The notes: a model not told the origin generated them from the letters alone. Shown: positions 7,145 to 14,263, counted from the stretch's first letter. The stretch is DNA of 15,835 nucleotides from Erysipelotrichaceae bacterium (GCA_900770275.1 CAAGJS010000086.1:1-15835); one strand, 5' to 3'. A program made the numbers and translations.

Positions 7145-7172
7145 AAAAAGACCTCCGCATTCAAGAGGTCTT
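7145..7172 (-). terminator. Rho-independent terminator ending the ribosomal protein cluster
   Basis: A perfect 8-bp stem: AAGACCTC (7148-7155 on the plus strand) pairs with GAGGTCTT (7165-7172), with a 9-base loop. Read on the minus strand it is followed by a short T run (7149-7145). It lies 16 bases past the rplQ stop and is the natural end of the spc-alpha transcript. Confidence 0.85.
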
Positions 7173-7188
7173 CTTATGATCCTGCTAA

Positions 7189-7554
7189 TTACTTAACCAG
7201 CTCAATGACAGCCATCGGAGCAGCATCGCCGCGGCGAACACCCGTCTTCGTAACCTTGGTATAACCGCCGTTACGATCCTTGTACGCCGGAGCAACTTCA
7301 TCAAACAGCTTCTGCAGAACAGTCTTCTGCGTCTTCTCATCCGCAACAACATCACGAATGTAAGCAGCTGCCTGACGGCGCGAAGCCAGTGTATTCTTCT
7401 TGCCGAGCGTGATCAGCTCATCAACAACGGAACGCATATCCATAGCCTTGGCATATGTCGTTTCTACTCTGCCATACATGATGACAGACGTCGCAAGATT
7501 CCGAAGCATTGCCTTGCGATGATCTGCCGTACGGCCAAATCTACGATTCCACAT
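7189..7554 (-). CDS. rplQ: 50S ribosomal protein L17
   Basis: A 121-residue L17, normal bacterial length. The N-terminal signature is RRFGRTADHRKAMLRNLATS, followed by the ATSVIMYGRVETTYAKA region and ending GGYTKVTKTGVRRGDAAPMAVIELVK. L17 binds 23S rRNA near the peptide exit tunnel. It is the last gene of the cluster, 14 bp after rpoA, with GGAGG before its ATG and a strong terminator behind it. Confidence 0.98.
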   Translation of the reverse strand: MWNRRFGRTADHRKAMLRNLATSVIMYGRVETTYAKAMDMRSVVDELITLGKKNTLASRRQAAAYIRDVVADEKTQKTVLQKLFDEVAPAYKDRNGGYTKVTKTGVRRGDAAPMAVIELVK

Positions 7555-7568
7555 CTTACTATCCTCCG

Positions 7569-8546
7569 TTAATCATAGGACTTGAAGCCAAGACCCAGTT
7601 CGGTCAGCTTGTCCTTAACCTCTTTAAGAGATTTCTTTCCGAGGTTACGAACACGCATCATTTCATCCTCGGTCTTCTGCGTCAGCTCGTCGACGGTCTG
7701 AATGCCGGCACGCTTCAGGCAGTTGTAGGAACGAACAGAGAGATCCAGATCCTCGATCATCATCTGCTGTCCCTTTGTAATCTGTTCAACGCCGCCTTCC
7801 TTCAGAACGTTGTCCATGTGGGCAACATCATTATTGAATCCGGCAACGATATCCAGATGGTCAATCAGAATCTTGGCAGCCATAGCCAGCGCCTTCTGCG
7901 GCGTAATCGAACGATTCGTCCAGACTTCCATCGTCAGCTTATCGTACTTCGTATCCTGACCGACACGCGTCGGTTCAACATTGTACGCGACCTTGCGGAC
8001 CGGCGTATAAATGGAGTCTGTATATACCGTGCCGATTCCCTGGCTCGTACCCTGGTTCAGCTGCTTGTTAATATCGCTGCCGACATAGCCGCGGCCGTTT
8101 CTTGCCCGCATCTCAATCTCGAGCGTCGTATCCTTTTCCAGATGCGCAATCTCAAGATAATCATGATCCTCATCGTTGAGAATCTTTACCTGCGGCGGGC
8201 AGATAATGTCCTGTGCCGTAACAGTGCACGGACCCTTGGCGCTGATCTGCAGCGTATAAACCTCATCATCCTCAATCTTCATAATGAGCTTCTTCAGATT
8301 GAGAATGATCATCGTAACGTCTTCCCGGACACCCGGAATATTGGTGAACTCATGGTAAACACCGTCAATCTTGATGGAGAATACCGCAGCTCCAGGCAGG
8401 GAGGACAGCAGGACCCGACGCAGAGCGTTGCCCATGGTGGTGCCGAAACCGCGCTCAAGCGGCGAAATTACGAATTTTCCGTATTCACCCTCTTCATCAA
8501 CGGTCTCTTCTTTAACCTCGAAATCAGCGCGTTCAAATTTCTGCAT
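7569..8546 (-). CDS. rpoA: DNA-directed RNA polymerase subunit alpha
   Basis: A 325-residue alpha subunit. The N-terminal dimerisation domain (1 to about 230) carries the motif PLERGFGTTMGNALRRVLLSS that contacts beta and nucleates core assembly. After a linker, the C-terminal domain (about 255-320) has SYNCLKRAGIQTVDEL and MRVRNLGKKSLKEVKDKL, the helix-hairpin-helix that binds UP elements and activators. Length and domain order are typical of Firmicutes. AGGAGG precedes ATG 8546. It lies between rpsK and rplQ as expected. Confidence 0.99.
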   Translation of the reverse strand: MQKFERADFEVKEETVDEEGEYGKFVISPLERGFGTTMGNALRRVLLSSLPGAAVFSIKIDGVYHEFTNIPGVREDVTMIILNLKKLIMKIEDDEVYTLQISAKGPCTVTAQDIICPPQVKILNDEDHDYLEIAHLEKDTTLEIEMRARNGRGYVGSDINKQLNQGTSQGIGTVYTDSIYTPVRKVAYNVEPTRVGQDTKYDKLTMEVWTNRSITPQKALAMAAKILIDHLDIVAGFNNDVAHMDNVLKEGGVEQITKGQQMMIEDLDLSVRSYNCLKRAGIQTVDELTQKTEDEMMRVRNLGKKSLKEVKDKLTELGLGFKSYD

Positions 8547-8568
8547 TGCAATCCTCCTGTTTTAACAA

Positions 8569-8964
8569 TTAACCACGCGGCCTCTTCGGAGGACGGCAGC
8601 CATTGTGCGGAACCGGTGTAACATCGTTGATCGCCGTAATGGAAAGCCCTGCAACCGCAAGAGCACGGATCGCAGACTCACGTCCGGGACCAGGTCCCTT
8701 AACATCAACAGAGACAGTCTTCATGCCCTGCTGAATCGCAGCCTTCGCAGCCGCCTCAGCGCACAGCTGGGCAACATACGGAGTCGACTTACGGGAACCC
8801 TTATAACCAAGAGCACCAGCAGAGCTCCAGGAAATAACGTTTCCACCCTCATCGGCAATCGTTACAATCGTATTGTTAAACGTGGAGTGGATGTGTGCAA
8901 CACCCTTAGCCACATTTCTTCTGCTCTTCTTCTTGCGAGCAACAGCCTTTGTCTTATCTGCCAT
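8569..8964 (-). CDS. rpsK: 30S ribosomal protein S11
   Basis: A 131-residue S11 with the conserved HIHSTFNNTIVTIAD segment, GYKGSRKSTPYVAQ, VDVKGPGPGRESAIRAL and the basic C-terminal NGCRPPKRPRG. It forms part of the 30S platform near the E site. It lies 13 bp after rpsM and 22 bp before rpoA. No anomalies. Confidence 0.99.
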   Translation of the reverse strand: MADKTKAVARKKKSRRNVAKGVAHIHSTFNNTIVTIADEGGNVISWSSAGALGYKGSRKSTPYVAQLCAEAAAKAAIQQGMKTVSVDVKGPGPGRESAIRALAVAGLSITAINDVTPVPHNGCRPPKRPRG

Positions 8965-8977
8965 GTGTCTTCACTCC

Positions 8978-9343
8978 TTACTTCTTCTTGTTCGCAACCG
9001 TACGACGCGGTCCCTTACGAGTACGCGCATTCGTCTTCGTACGCTGTCCGCGAACAGGCAGTCCCTTACGATGACGGACACCTCTGTAGCACGCAATTTC
9101 CATCAAACGCTTGATATTCATTGCGGTCTCACGACGCAGATCGCCTTCCGTCTTGATCTTATCGACCTCATTACGGATCGCAGTCTCCTGTGCCTCAGTC
9201 AGATCCTTGGTGCGGATATCTCCGCTGACATTAGCAGCCTTAAGAATGTTCCTGGAGGTTGTCAGACCAATACCATAGATATAGGTCAGAGCAACTTCAA
9301 TTCTCTTGTTGGCCGGAATGTCTACACCTGCAAAACGTGCCAT
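8978..9343 (-). CDS. rpsM: 30S ribosomal protein S13
   Basis: A 121-residue S13 beginning MARFAGVDIPANKRIEVALTYIYGIG (helix-two-turn-helix domain) and ending in the basic tail QRTKTNARTRKGPRRTVANKKK that reaches the P-site tRNA. RHRKGLPVRGQRTKTNARTR is the family signature. It starts 24 bp after the rpmJ stop, with an AAGGAG sequence upstream at slightly long spacing. Confidence 0.99.
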   Translation of the reverse strand: MARFAGVDIPANKRIEVALTYIYGIGLTTSRNILKAANVSGDIRTKDLTEAQETAIRNEVDKIKTEGDLRRETAMNIKRLMEIACYRGVRHRKGLPVRGQRTKTNARTRKGPRRTVANKKK

Positions 9344-9367
9344 AGATGTTCTCTTTCTCCTTCTTGA

Positions 9368-9481
9368 TTAACCCTGTCTCTGCTTGTGCTTCGGGTTTTC
9401 GCAGATTACCATCACAACGCCCTTACGCTTGATGACTCTGCACTTGTCGCAAATCGGTTTAACTGACGGTCTTACTTTCAT
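9368..9481 (-). CDS. rpmJ: 50S ribosomal protein L36 (zinc-binding form)
   Basis: A 37-residue protein starting MKVRPSVKPICDKC and ending PKHKQRQG. C11, C14, C27 and H32 give the CxxC-x12-C-x4-H zinc site of the C+ form of L36. GGGAGG lies 8 bases before ATG 9481. It is in the usual place before rpsM, but the genes normally between adk and rpmJ in Firmicutes (map, infA) are not here. L36 is a late-binding 23S rRNA protein near the base of the L7/L12 stalk. Confidence 0.98.
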   Translation of the reverse strand: MKVRPSVKPICDKCRVIKRKGVVMVICENPKHKQRQG

Positions 9482-9550
9482 GTCTTATTGCCTCCCGACA
9501 AATGTAAACCCACGTATGATTGCGAATGAGAACTACCAGCAGCCCGGCCT

Positions 9551-9587
9551 GTTAAGATGCATATGCCAATTGCATATGGATTTTAAC
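9551..9587. repeat. Long inverted repeat upstream of rpmJ
   Basis: The left arm 9551-9566 (GTTAAGATGCATATGC) and right arm 9572-9587 are reverse complements at 14 of 16 positions, with a 5-base loop (CAATT); the inner 7 bp (CATATGC/GCATATG) are perfect. In the minus-strand transcript it forms a 16-position stem 70 bases upstream of the rpmJ start. It is not followed by a T run, so it does not look like a terminator. Possible roles are an RNA processing site, an mRNA stabiliser or a protein operator. Confidence 0.7.
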
Positions 9588-9689
9588 AGCAACGTGGGAT
9601 GGTACTGCCACTGAACCGTAGATTCCCATACGAAGAAACGCGCCGAATGCAGGCGCAACGCCTATTTTACCCGCATTCGGCCATTTCAT
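9552..9689 (-). CDS. Possible 45-codon ORF coupled to adk
   Basis: ATG 9689-9687 overlaps the adk stop as ATGA, a common coupling arrangement, and the frame runs 45 codons (MKWPNAGKIGVAPAFG... to ...HMQLAYAS) to TAA at 9554-9552. It is not IF-1. The start (NAGKIGVA) faintly recalls the methionine aminopeptidase N-terminus (EAGRIVA), which would belong here, but nothing after it supports that. Most of the ORF is occupied by two inverted repeats, which argues that it may be structured RNA and not protein. There is no Shine-Dalgarno of its own. Confidence 0.2.
   Translation of the reverse strand: MKWPNAGKIGVAPAFGAFLRMGIYGSVAVPSHVAVKIHMQLAYAS
9642..9681. repeat. Strong two-part hairpin just after the adk stop
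   Basis: A perfect 9-bp outer stem, GCCGAATGC (9642-9650) with GCATTCGGC (9673-9681), stacks on a perfect 5-bp inner stem, AGGCG (9651-9655) with CGCCT (9659-9663), with a CAA loop and a 9-base one-sided bulge. It begins 5 bases past the adk stop in the minus-strand transcript. The downstream sequence (GCGTTTCTTCG) is only weakly T-rich, so it could be a weak attenuator or a processing/stabilising stem. Confidence 0.7.
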
Positions 9690-10336
9690 GCAAGATCTGA
9701 CAGAACTTTTTTCACCTGTTCGAATGTCACATCCTGATTTTTTGAAGCATCGATCTCGCAAACGAGACCCATATCCCGATAATAATCAATCACAGGCTTC
9801 GTCAGACGCTCATACTCTTCCATCCGCGCATCCAGCTTCTCCAGCGTATCATCCTTGCGCTGAACCAGAGGGCTTCCGCAAACATCGCAGATCCCTTCCT
9901 TCTTCGTCGGATGATTGCGCACATGATAGATGGCGCCGCACTTCGGACAGATCCGGCGGCCAGTTATACGGTCCTCCAGAATCTTGCGCTCAACGTTGAG
10001 CACCAGAACAATCTGCACCGGACGACCCGTACGCTCACCGATCTTCGTCAGCTCTTCCGCCTGTACTAATGTGCGTGGGAAGCCATCCAGAAGATAGCCG
10101 CCTGCACAGTCGTCTTTTGCCAGACGCTCTTCCACCATACCGTTGATGACTTCATCCGGTACCAGATGTCCGCCCTCCATGTAGGCTTTCGCCTCCAGGC
10201 CGAGTTTCGTACCTTCCGCTACGTTTTCCCGCAGCATATCACCGGTCGAAATGTGAGGAACCGCAAACGCCGCACAGATATGGGAAGACATCGTGCCTTT
10301 CCCTGCTCCGGCCGGCCCCATGATCAGAATATTCAT
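9686..10336 (-). CDS. adk: Adenylate kinase (zinc-LID type)
   Basis: A 216-residue long-form adenylate kinase: ATP + AMP to 2 ADP in the cytoplasm. The P-loop is GPAGAGKGT (7-15), the AMP-binding region is STGDMLRENV (30-39), and YLLDGFPRT (81-89) is followed by the LID domain with four cysteines C130, C133, C150 and C153, the structural zinc site typical of Gram-positive enzymes. ATG 10336 has AGGAG upstream. It lies 74 bp after secY, the largest gap but one in the cluster, where a possible internal promoter is seen. Its 3' side is a 204-bp gap with no recognisable map or infA. Confidence 0.99.
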   Translation of the reverse strand: MNILIMGPAGAGKGTMSSHICAAFAVPHISTGDMLRENVAEGTKLGLEAKAYMEGGHLVPDEVINGMVEERLAKDDCAGGYLLDGFPRTLVQAEELTKIGERTGRPVQIVLVLNVERKILEDRITGRRICPKCGAIYHVRNHPTKKEGICDVCGSPLVQRKDDTLEKLDARMEEYERLTKPVIDYYRDMGLVCEIDASKNQDVTFEQVKKVLSDLA

Positions 10337-10359
10337 GTCTGGTCTCCTGCCTATTGTCT

Positions 10360-10389
10360 ATTATCCAATGAATTTAAATTTTGAAGCAA
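10360..10389 (-). promoter_or_regulatory. Candidate internal promoter before adk
   Basis: In the 74-bp AT-rich secY-adk gap the minus strand shows TTGCTT (10389-10384), 18 bases, then GATAAT (10365-10360), about 24 bases before the adk ATG. The -10 box is 5/6 to consensus but the -35 only about 3/6. It would leave a short leader containing the AGGAG site. An internal promoter for adk-rpmJ-rpsM-rpsK-rpoA-rplQ is plausible; weak evidence. Confidence 0.3.
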
Positions 10390-10410
10390 ATGGGAATTCC
10401 CGGACCTCAA

Positions 10411-11691
10411 TCAGTCCAGGAATCCGTGATACGACTTCTGCGTCAGCTGACCCTTCAGCTGAGCAACTGTCTCCAGCGCAACACCTACAACAATGATGAT
10501 ACCGGTACCGCCGATCGAAATCGAGGACGGCAGCGAACTCACCATCGGCAACAGATACGGCAGCACCGCAATGACTGTCAGCGCCGTCGCACCGATCACC
10601 GTAATCCGGTGCAGAACCTTGTGCAGATAGGTCTTTGTCTCAGATCCCGGACGAATACCCGGAATATAAGCACCCGACTTACCCAGATTCTCCGCAATCT
10701 TATCCGGATCCACCTGAAGATCCGTATAGAAGAATGTGAAGAGGAAGGTCAGTACCGCATAGATCACAAGACCCGTCCAGCTCGTCAGCGACAGGAACGA
10801 AGAAACCTTCGTATATGCATCGCTGTTGACGAAGCTCAGGATGATCTGCGGAGCCGTCATGATTGAGGAAGCGAAGATGACAGGAATGACCGATGCCGAA
10901 TTAATTTTTAACGGCAGATAAGTCACATCCTTGCCACGCATCGAATTGCTCGAGGAATACTGGATCGGAATCTTACGAACCGCCAGTTCCATCACAACGA
11001 CGCCCAGAATGATTACAACATACAGAATCAGATACAGAACGAACTGCAGAATTCCGGAGAACTCCGCACCCGTCGTAGCCGAAGCGACCGTGATGTTGTA
11101 AACCTGAACAAACTGCGCCGGAATATTCGCAACGATACCACCAAAGATAATGATCGAAATACCGTTGCCGATACCCTTGAGAGAGATCTGATCACCCAGC
11201 CATACCAGGAACTGTGTGCCGGCCGTCAGAATCGTTGCTGTAAACAGATAGGTTGCCGTGTTAGATGATTCCAGGATACCGTACTGACGATCAAAGCCAT
11301 AGACCATCGAGAACGACTGCACAAAAGCCAGAACAACCGCAAGGTAACGCGTAATCTGGTCCAGGCGCATCCGTCCCTTCTGACCTTCCTTGGTCATCTC
11401 GGTCAGCGCCGGAATAACATCCATCGACAGCAGCTGAATAATGATGCTCGCCGTAATGTACGGTGTAACGCCAAGAGCGAAGATCGACATACGCTCAAAC
11501 GCGCCGCCGCCGAGCAGGTTCATCATGCTCAGAATCGAGTTGTCAGCGATCGAACCCGCCAGTGCCGTAGAATCGACACCCGGCACCGGAATTGCGGCAC
11601 CCACGCGATAGATCAGCAGCAGCGCAAGAGTAAAGAATATCCGTTTCCGAATATCCTTATTCTTGAACATGCTGGCGAACGTGTGCATCAT
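10411..11691 (-). CDS. secY: Protein translocase subunit SecY
   Basis: A 426-residue, ten-helix membrane protein forming the SecYEG channel. The first segment is FFTLALLLIYRVGAAIPVPGVD, with the lateral gate/plug region following (GGGAFERMSIFALGVTPYITASII). The conserved cytoplasmic loop YSSSNSMRGKDVTYLPLKIN precedes helix 6, and later come IRPGSETKTYL and LPYL. Length is typical. Two adjacent ATGs (11691 and 11688) follow the rplO stop by one base; GAGGTG 7 bases upstream of 11691 supports the first. Position between rplO and adk is canonical. Confidence 0.99.
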   Translation of the reverse strand: MMHTFASMFKNKDIRKRIFFTLALLLIYRVGAAIPVPGVDSTALAGSIADNSILSMMNLLGGGAFERMSIFALGVTPYITASIIIQLLSMDVIPALTEMTKEGQKGRMRLDQITRYLAVVLAFVQSFSMVYGFDRQYGILESSNTATYLFTATILTAGTQFLVWLGDQISLKGIGNGISIIIFGGIVANIPAQFVQVYNITVASATTGAEFSGILQFVLYLILYVVIILGVVVMELAVRKIPIQYSSSNSMRGKDVTYLPLKINSASVIPVIFASSIMTAPQIILSFVNSDAYTKVSSFLSLTSWTGLVIYAVLTFLFTFFYTDLQVDPDKIAENLGKSGAYIPGIRPGSETKTYLHKVLHRITVIGATALTVIAVLPYLLPMVSSLPSSISIGGTGIIIVVGVALETVAQLKGQLTQKSYHGFLD

Positions 11692-11692
11692 C

Positions 11693-12133
11693 TCAGAGCA
11701 CCTCGACGGTTCCGCCTGCTTCTTCGATTGCCTTCTGTGCCGACTGCGAGAACTTGTTGGCCTTCACTGTCAGCTTCTTCTCCAGCTTGCCAGCGCCAAG
11801 AACCTTCAGACCATCCAGTTCCTTCTTAACCAGGCCAGCTGCCTTCAACGCCTCAAAGTCAACCGTAACACCCTCATCGAAACGATTCAGGTCCTCGACA
11901 TTGACAATTGCATACTCCTTGCGGCCGTAGTTCGTAAAACCACGCTTCGGGAAACGCTTGAAGGCAGGCGTCTGTCCACCTTCAAATCCGATTGCAACAC
12001 CGCCGCCGCTGCGTGCATTCTGACCCTTGTTACCCTTGCCGGCCGTCTTGCCGTTTCCGGATCCAAGTCCGCGTCCGATCCGCTTGGATACGAAGCGCGC
12101 ACCATTCGCCGGTTTCATTTCATTCAGTTTCAT
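11693..12133 (-). CDS. rplO: 50S ribosomal protein L15
   Basis: A 146-residue L15: the N-terminal RNA-binding extension with RIGRGLGSGNGKTAGKGNKGQNARSGG, then FEGGQTPAFKRFPKRGF and a C-terminal globular domain containing VNVEDLNRFDEG and VLGAGKLEKKLTVKANKFSQSA. It starts 14 bp after rpsE with GGAGG before the ATG. In most Firmicutes rpmD (L30) lies between rpsE and rplO; there is no room for it here. Confidence 0.99.
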   Translation of the reverse strand: MKLNEMKPANGARFVSKRIGRGLGSGNGKTAGKGNKGQNARSGGGVAIGFEGGQTPAFKRFPKRGFTNYGRKEYAIVNVEDLNRFDEGVTVDFEALKAAGLVKKELDGLKVLGAGKLEKKLTVKANKFSQSAQKAIEEAGGTVEVL

Positions 12134-12147
12134 TGTGTGCCTCCTGC

Positions 12148-12687
12148 TCAGCGGATCTCGCTGATCTTCTTATCACGAAGCTTCGCAACATCTTCAACCG
12201 TACGCATGCTCTGAAGTGCATCCAGAGTTGCATATACAACGTTGACGGATGTACGGCTTCCGATTACCTTCGAAAGGACATCGGATACACCTGCCAGCTC
12301 CAGAATGGAACGGACAGCGCCGCCCGCTATAACACCAGTACCAGGAGCAGCCGGCTTCAGGACAACGCTTGTCGAACCCTTCTTGCCGATTGCATCGGAC
12401 GGTACCGTACGGTTGTTCTCAACCAGCTGAACACGGAACACGTTCTTGGTAGCTGCTTCGTTTGCCTTCTTGATTGCGTCCGGAACTTCTGCTGCCTTGC
12501 CCATGCCGAAGCCGATTCTGCCCTTGTGGTCACCAACGACTACCAGAGCCGCAAACCGCATTCTGCGGCCGCCCTTAACCGTCTTCGATACACGGTTGAT
12601 GGAGACAACAACATCATCGAACTCTTTCTGCTCGCGCGGCTTGCGGAACGGCTTCCGCTCACGCTGCTGCTTGTTCTCTTCTGCCAT
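12148..12687 (-). CDS. rpsE: 30S ribosomal protein S5
   Basis: S5, 179 residues from ATG 12687. Motifs: VVSINRVSKTVKGGRRMRFAALVVVGDHKGRIGFGMGKA (double-stranded RNA-binding domain with the VKGG loop) and later RSILELAGVSDVLSKVIGSRTSVNVVYAT. Start choice: the ATG at 12687 has GGGAG 9 bases upstream, whereas an in-frame ATG at 12708 overlaps the rplR stop (TGATG) but has no Shine-Dalgarno and would add seven polar residues. The longer 186-residue form by coupling remains possible. S5 helps keep decoding accurate and 16S rRNA helicase activity at the mRNA entry. Confidence 0.97.
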   Translation of the reverse strand: MAEENKQQRERKPFRKPREQKEFDDVVVSINRVSKTVKGGRRMRFAALVVVGDHKGRIGFGMGKAAEVPDAIKKANEAATKNVFRVQLVENNRTVPSDAIGKKGSTSVVLKPAAPGTGVIAGGAVRSILELAGVSDVLSKVIGSRTSVNVVYATLDALQSMRTVEDVAKLRDKKISEIR

Positions 12688-12707
12688 ATTCTTGTTCTCC
12701 CTCTCCA

Positions 12708-13064
12708 TCAGAACTTGAGGCCCGCTTCACGGGCAGCATCTGCCAGAGCCTGTACCCGGCCATGGTAAACATACCCACCGCGGTCAAAGCACACAGATTC
12801 AATGTTCGCAGCCAGGCACTTCTCAGCAACATCCTTGCCGACAGCCTTGGCAGCTTCGATATTTCCGCCGTTCTCCAGCTTCAGAACAAGCGAGCTGGAA
12901 GAAATCAGTGTCTTTCCCGTCGTATCATCGATCACCTGAGCATAGATGTTCGCATTGGAACGGAAAACGTTCAGACGCGGGCAGTCGGGAGTCCCGCTGA
13001 CCGTATTGCGCACACGCTGATGGCGGCGCAGACGGAGTTCATTCTTCTTTGTCTTTTTCAGCAT
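12708..13064 (-). CDS. rplR: 50S ribosomal protein L18
   Basis: A 118-residue L18, the 5S rRNA-binding protein of the central protuberance. Motifs: RLRRHQRVRNTVSGTPDCPRLNVFRSNANIYAQVIDD, and the C-terminal VCFDRGGYVYHGRVQALADAAREAGLKF. Normal length. It lies 18 bp after rplF; its TGA overlaps a potential upstream start of rpsE by one base. Confidence 0.99.
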   Translation of the reverse strand: MLKKTKKNELRLRRHQRVRNTVSGTPDCPRLNVFRSNANIYAQVIDDTTGKTLISSSSLVLKLENGGNIEAAKAVGKDVAEKCLAANIESVCFDRGGYVYHGRVQALADAAREAGLKF

Positions 13065-13082
13065 CTTACTCTCTCCTTCCCG

Positions 13083-13631
13083 TTACTTCTTAGCTGCAGC
13101 AGTCTTGCCTTCCTTACGGATGATGTGCTCGCCATCATACATAATGCCCTTGCCGCCATACGGCTCCGGCTTCTTCTTGGCACGAACTTCTGCCGCAAAC
13201 TCACCGACTTCCTGCTTATCAATGCCGGTGACAACGATTGTGTTAGCATCCGGAACCGTAACCTTCAGGTTGCCCGGAACTTCCATCTCGACCGGGTGGG
13301 AGAAACCCAGACCCATCGTCAGCTTGTTCCCCTGAAGAGCTGCACGGTAACCAATACCGACAATCTTCAATGTCTTGGTGAATTCCTTGTCTACACCTTC
13401 AATCATCGACGCAATCAGAGCGCGCGTCGTGCCGTGAAGCTGCTTGGTAGGCTTCTCGTCATTCGGACGGGAAACCGTAACGGTGCCGTCCTTGACCTCG
13501 ATGCTCATCAACGGGCTGAACTTACGCGTCAATGTGCCCTTGGGACCCTTGACAGTCACCTCATTCCCTTCAGCGACCGTAACTTCGGTTCCAGCGGGAA
13601 TGGTAATCGCCTTTTTACCGATACGTGACAT
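13083..13631 (-). CDS. rplF: 50S ribosomal protein L6
   Basis: A 182-residue L6 with the two repeated domains: MSRIGKKAITIPAGTEV at the start, GTTRALIASMIEGVDKEFTKTLKIVGIGYRA, and the second-domain signature KKPEPYGGKGIMYDGEHIIRKEGK. It binds 23S rRNA helix 97 near the GTPase centre. It carries a short Ala/Lys tail. It lies 21 bp after rpsH. Confidence 0.99.
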   Translation of the reverse strand: MSRIGKKAITIPAGTEVTVAEGNEVTVKGPKGTLTRKFSPLMSIEVKDGTVTVSRPNDEKPTKQLHGTTRALIASMIEGVDKEFTKTLKIVGIGYRAALQGNKLTMGLGFSHPVEMEVPGNLKVTVPDANTIVVTGIDKQEVGEFAAEVRAKKKPEPYGGKGIMYDGEHIIRKEGKTAAAKK

Positions 13632-13652
13632 TCTTCAATATCCTTTCCTAAA

Positions 13653-14054
13653 TTACCAGATGTAGGCGATGACTTCACCGCCAATGTGCTTCTTGCGTGC
13701 TTCCTTGTCCGTCATCATGCCTTCGGACGTGGAAACGATCGCGATGCCGAGACCGTTCAATACCTTGGGAACATTCTCACCCTTGGCATAGACACGCAGT
13801 CCCGGTTTGGAAATACGCTTCAGACCGGTAATGGCCGAACGCTTGTCCGACGCATACTTCAGCGTAACCGTCATCTTGCGGTCAACGCCTTCACCGCTGA
13901 AGGAATAGTTCTCGATATAGCCTTCCGCCTTGAGAATACGGGCAATTTCCGTCTTCACCTTCGAAACAGGAACAATATCAACTGTCTCCATGCGCGCCTG
14001 CACACCATTGCGGATGCGAGTGAGCATATCGGCAATAGGATCTGTCATATTCAT
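13653..14054 (-). CDS. rpsH: 30S ribosomal protein S8
   Basis: A 133-residue S8: TDPIADMLTRIRNG at the N-terminus, KRISKPGLRVYAKGENVP, and the C-terminal signature GLGIAIVSTSEGMMTDKEARKKHIGGEVIAYIW, the 16S rRNA helix 21 binder and in other bacteria the translational repressor of the spc operon. Two in-frame ATGs (14054 and 14048) are possible; AAAGGGG about 11 bases upstream fits 14054, and the two-residue difference is immaterial. Confidence 0.99.
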   Translation of the reverse strand: MNMTDPIADMLTRIRNGVQARMETVDIVPVSKVKTEIARILKAEGYIENYSFSGEGVDRKMTVTLKYASDKRSAITGLKRISKPGLRVYAKGENVPKVLNGLGIAIVSTSEGMMTDKEARKKHIGGEVIAYIW

Positions 14055-14075
14055 AGTCTCTTGTTCCCCTTTCTA

Positions 14076-14261
14076 TTACCAGGAAGCCTTCTTTACGCCC
14101 GGGATCTCGCCCTTGTAAGCGAGCTCACGGAAGCAGATACGGCAAACCTTGTACTTGCTCAATACAGAGTGCGGACGACCGCAGCGCTGGCAGCGCGTAT
14201 AAGCTCTCGTCGAATACTTGGCCGGACGAGCTGCCTTGATCTTCATAGATGTCTTAGCCAT
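14076..14261 (-). CDS. rpsN: 30S ribosomal protein S14 type Z
   Basis: A 61-residue short S14. The zinc site is intact: CQRC followed by CRIC (CxxC-x12-CxxC) and the C-terminal FRELAYKGEIPGVKKASW. This is the zinc-dependent (C+) paralog usually kept in the spc operon of Firmicutes; a zinc-free copy, if any, would lie elsewhere. Only 2 bp separate it from the rplE stop. Confidence 0.99.
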   Translation of the reverse strand: MAKTSMKIKAARPAKYSTRAYTRCQRCGRPHSVLSKYKVCRICFRELAYKGEIPGVKKASW

Positions 14262-14263
14262 AA

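Noticed and set aside
7509..8621. Long plus-strand reading frame opposite rpoA
   Set aside because: It is the antisense shadow of rpoA; no ribosome binding site, low-quality composition, and rpoA is unmistakable.
10392..10401. GGGAATTCCC palindrome after secY
   Set aside because: A short 10-bp palindrome with no loop and no T run; too little to call a terminator or operator.
12762..13628. Long plus-strand reading frame opposite rplR and rplF
   Set aside because: Antisense shadow of two certain ribosomal protein genes.
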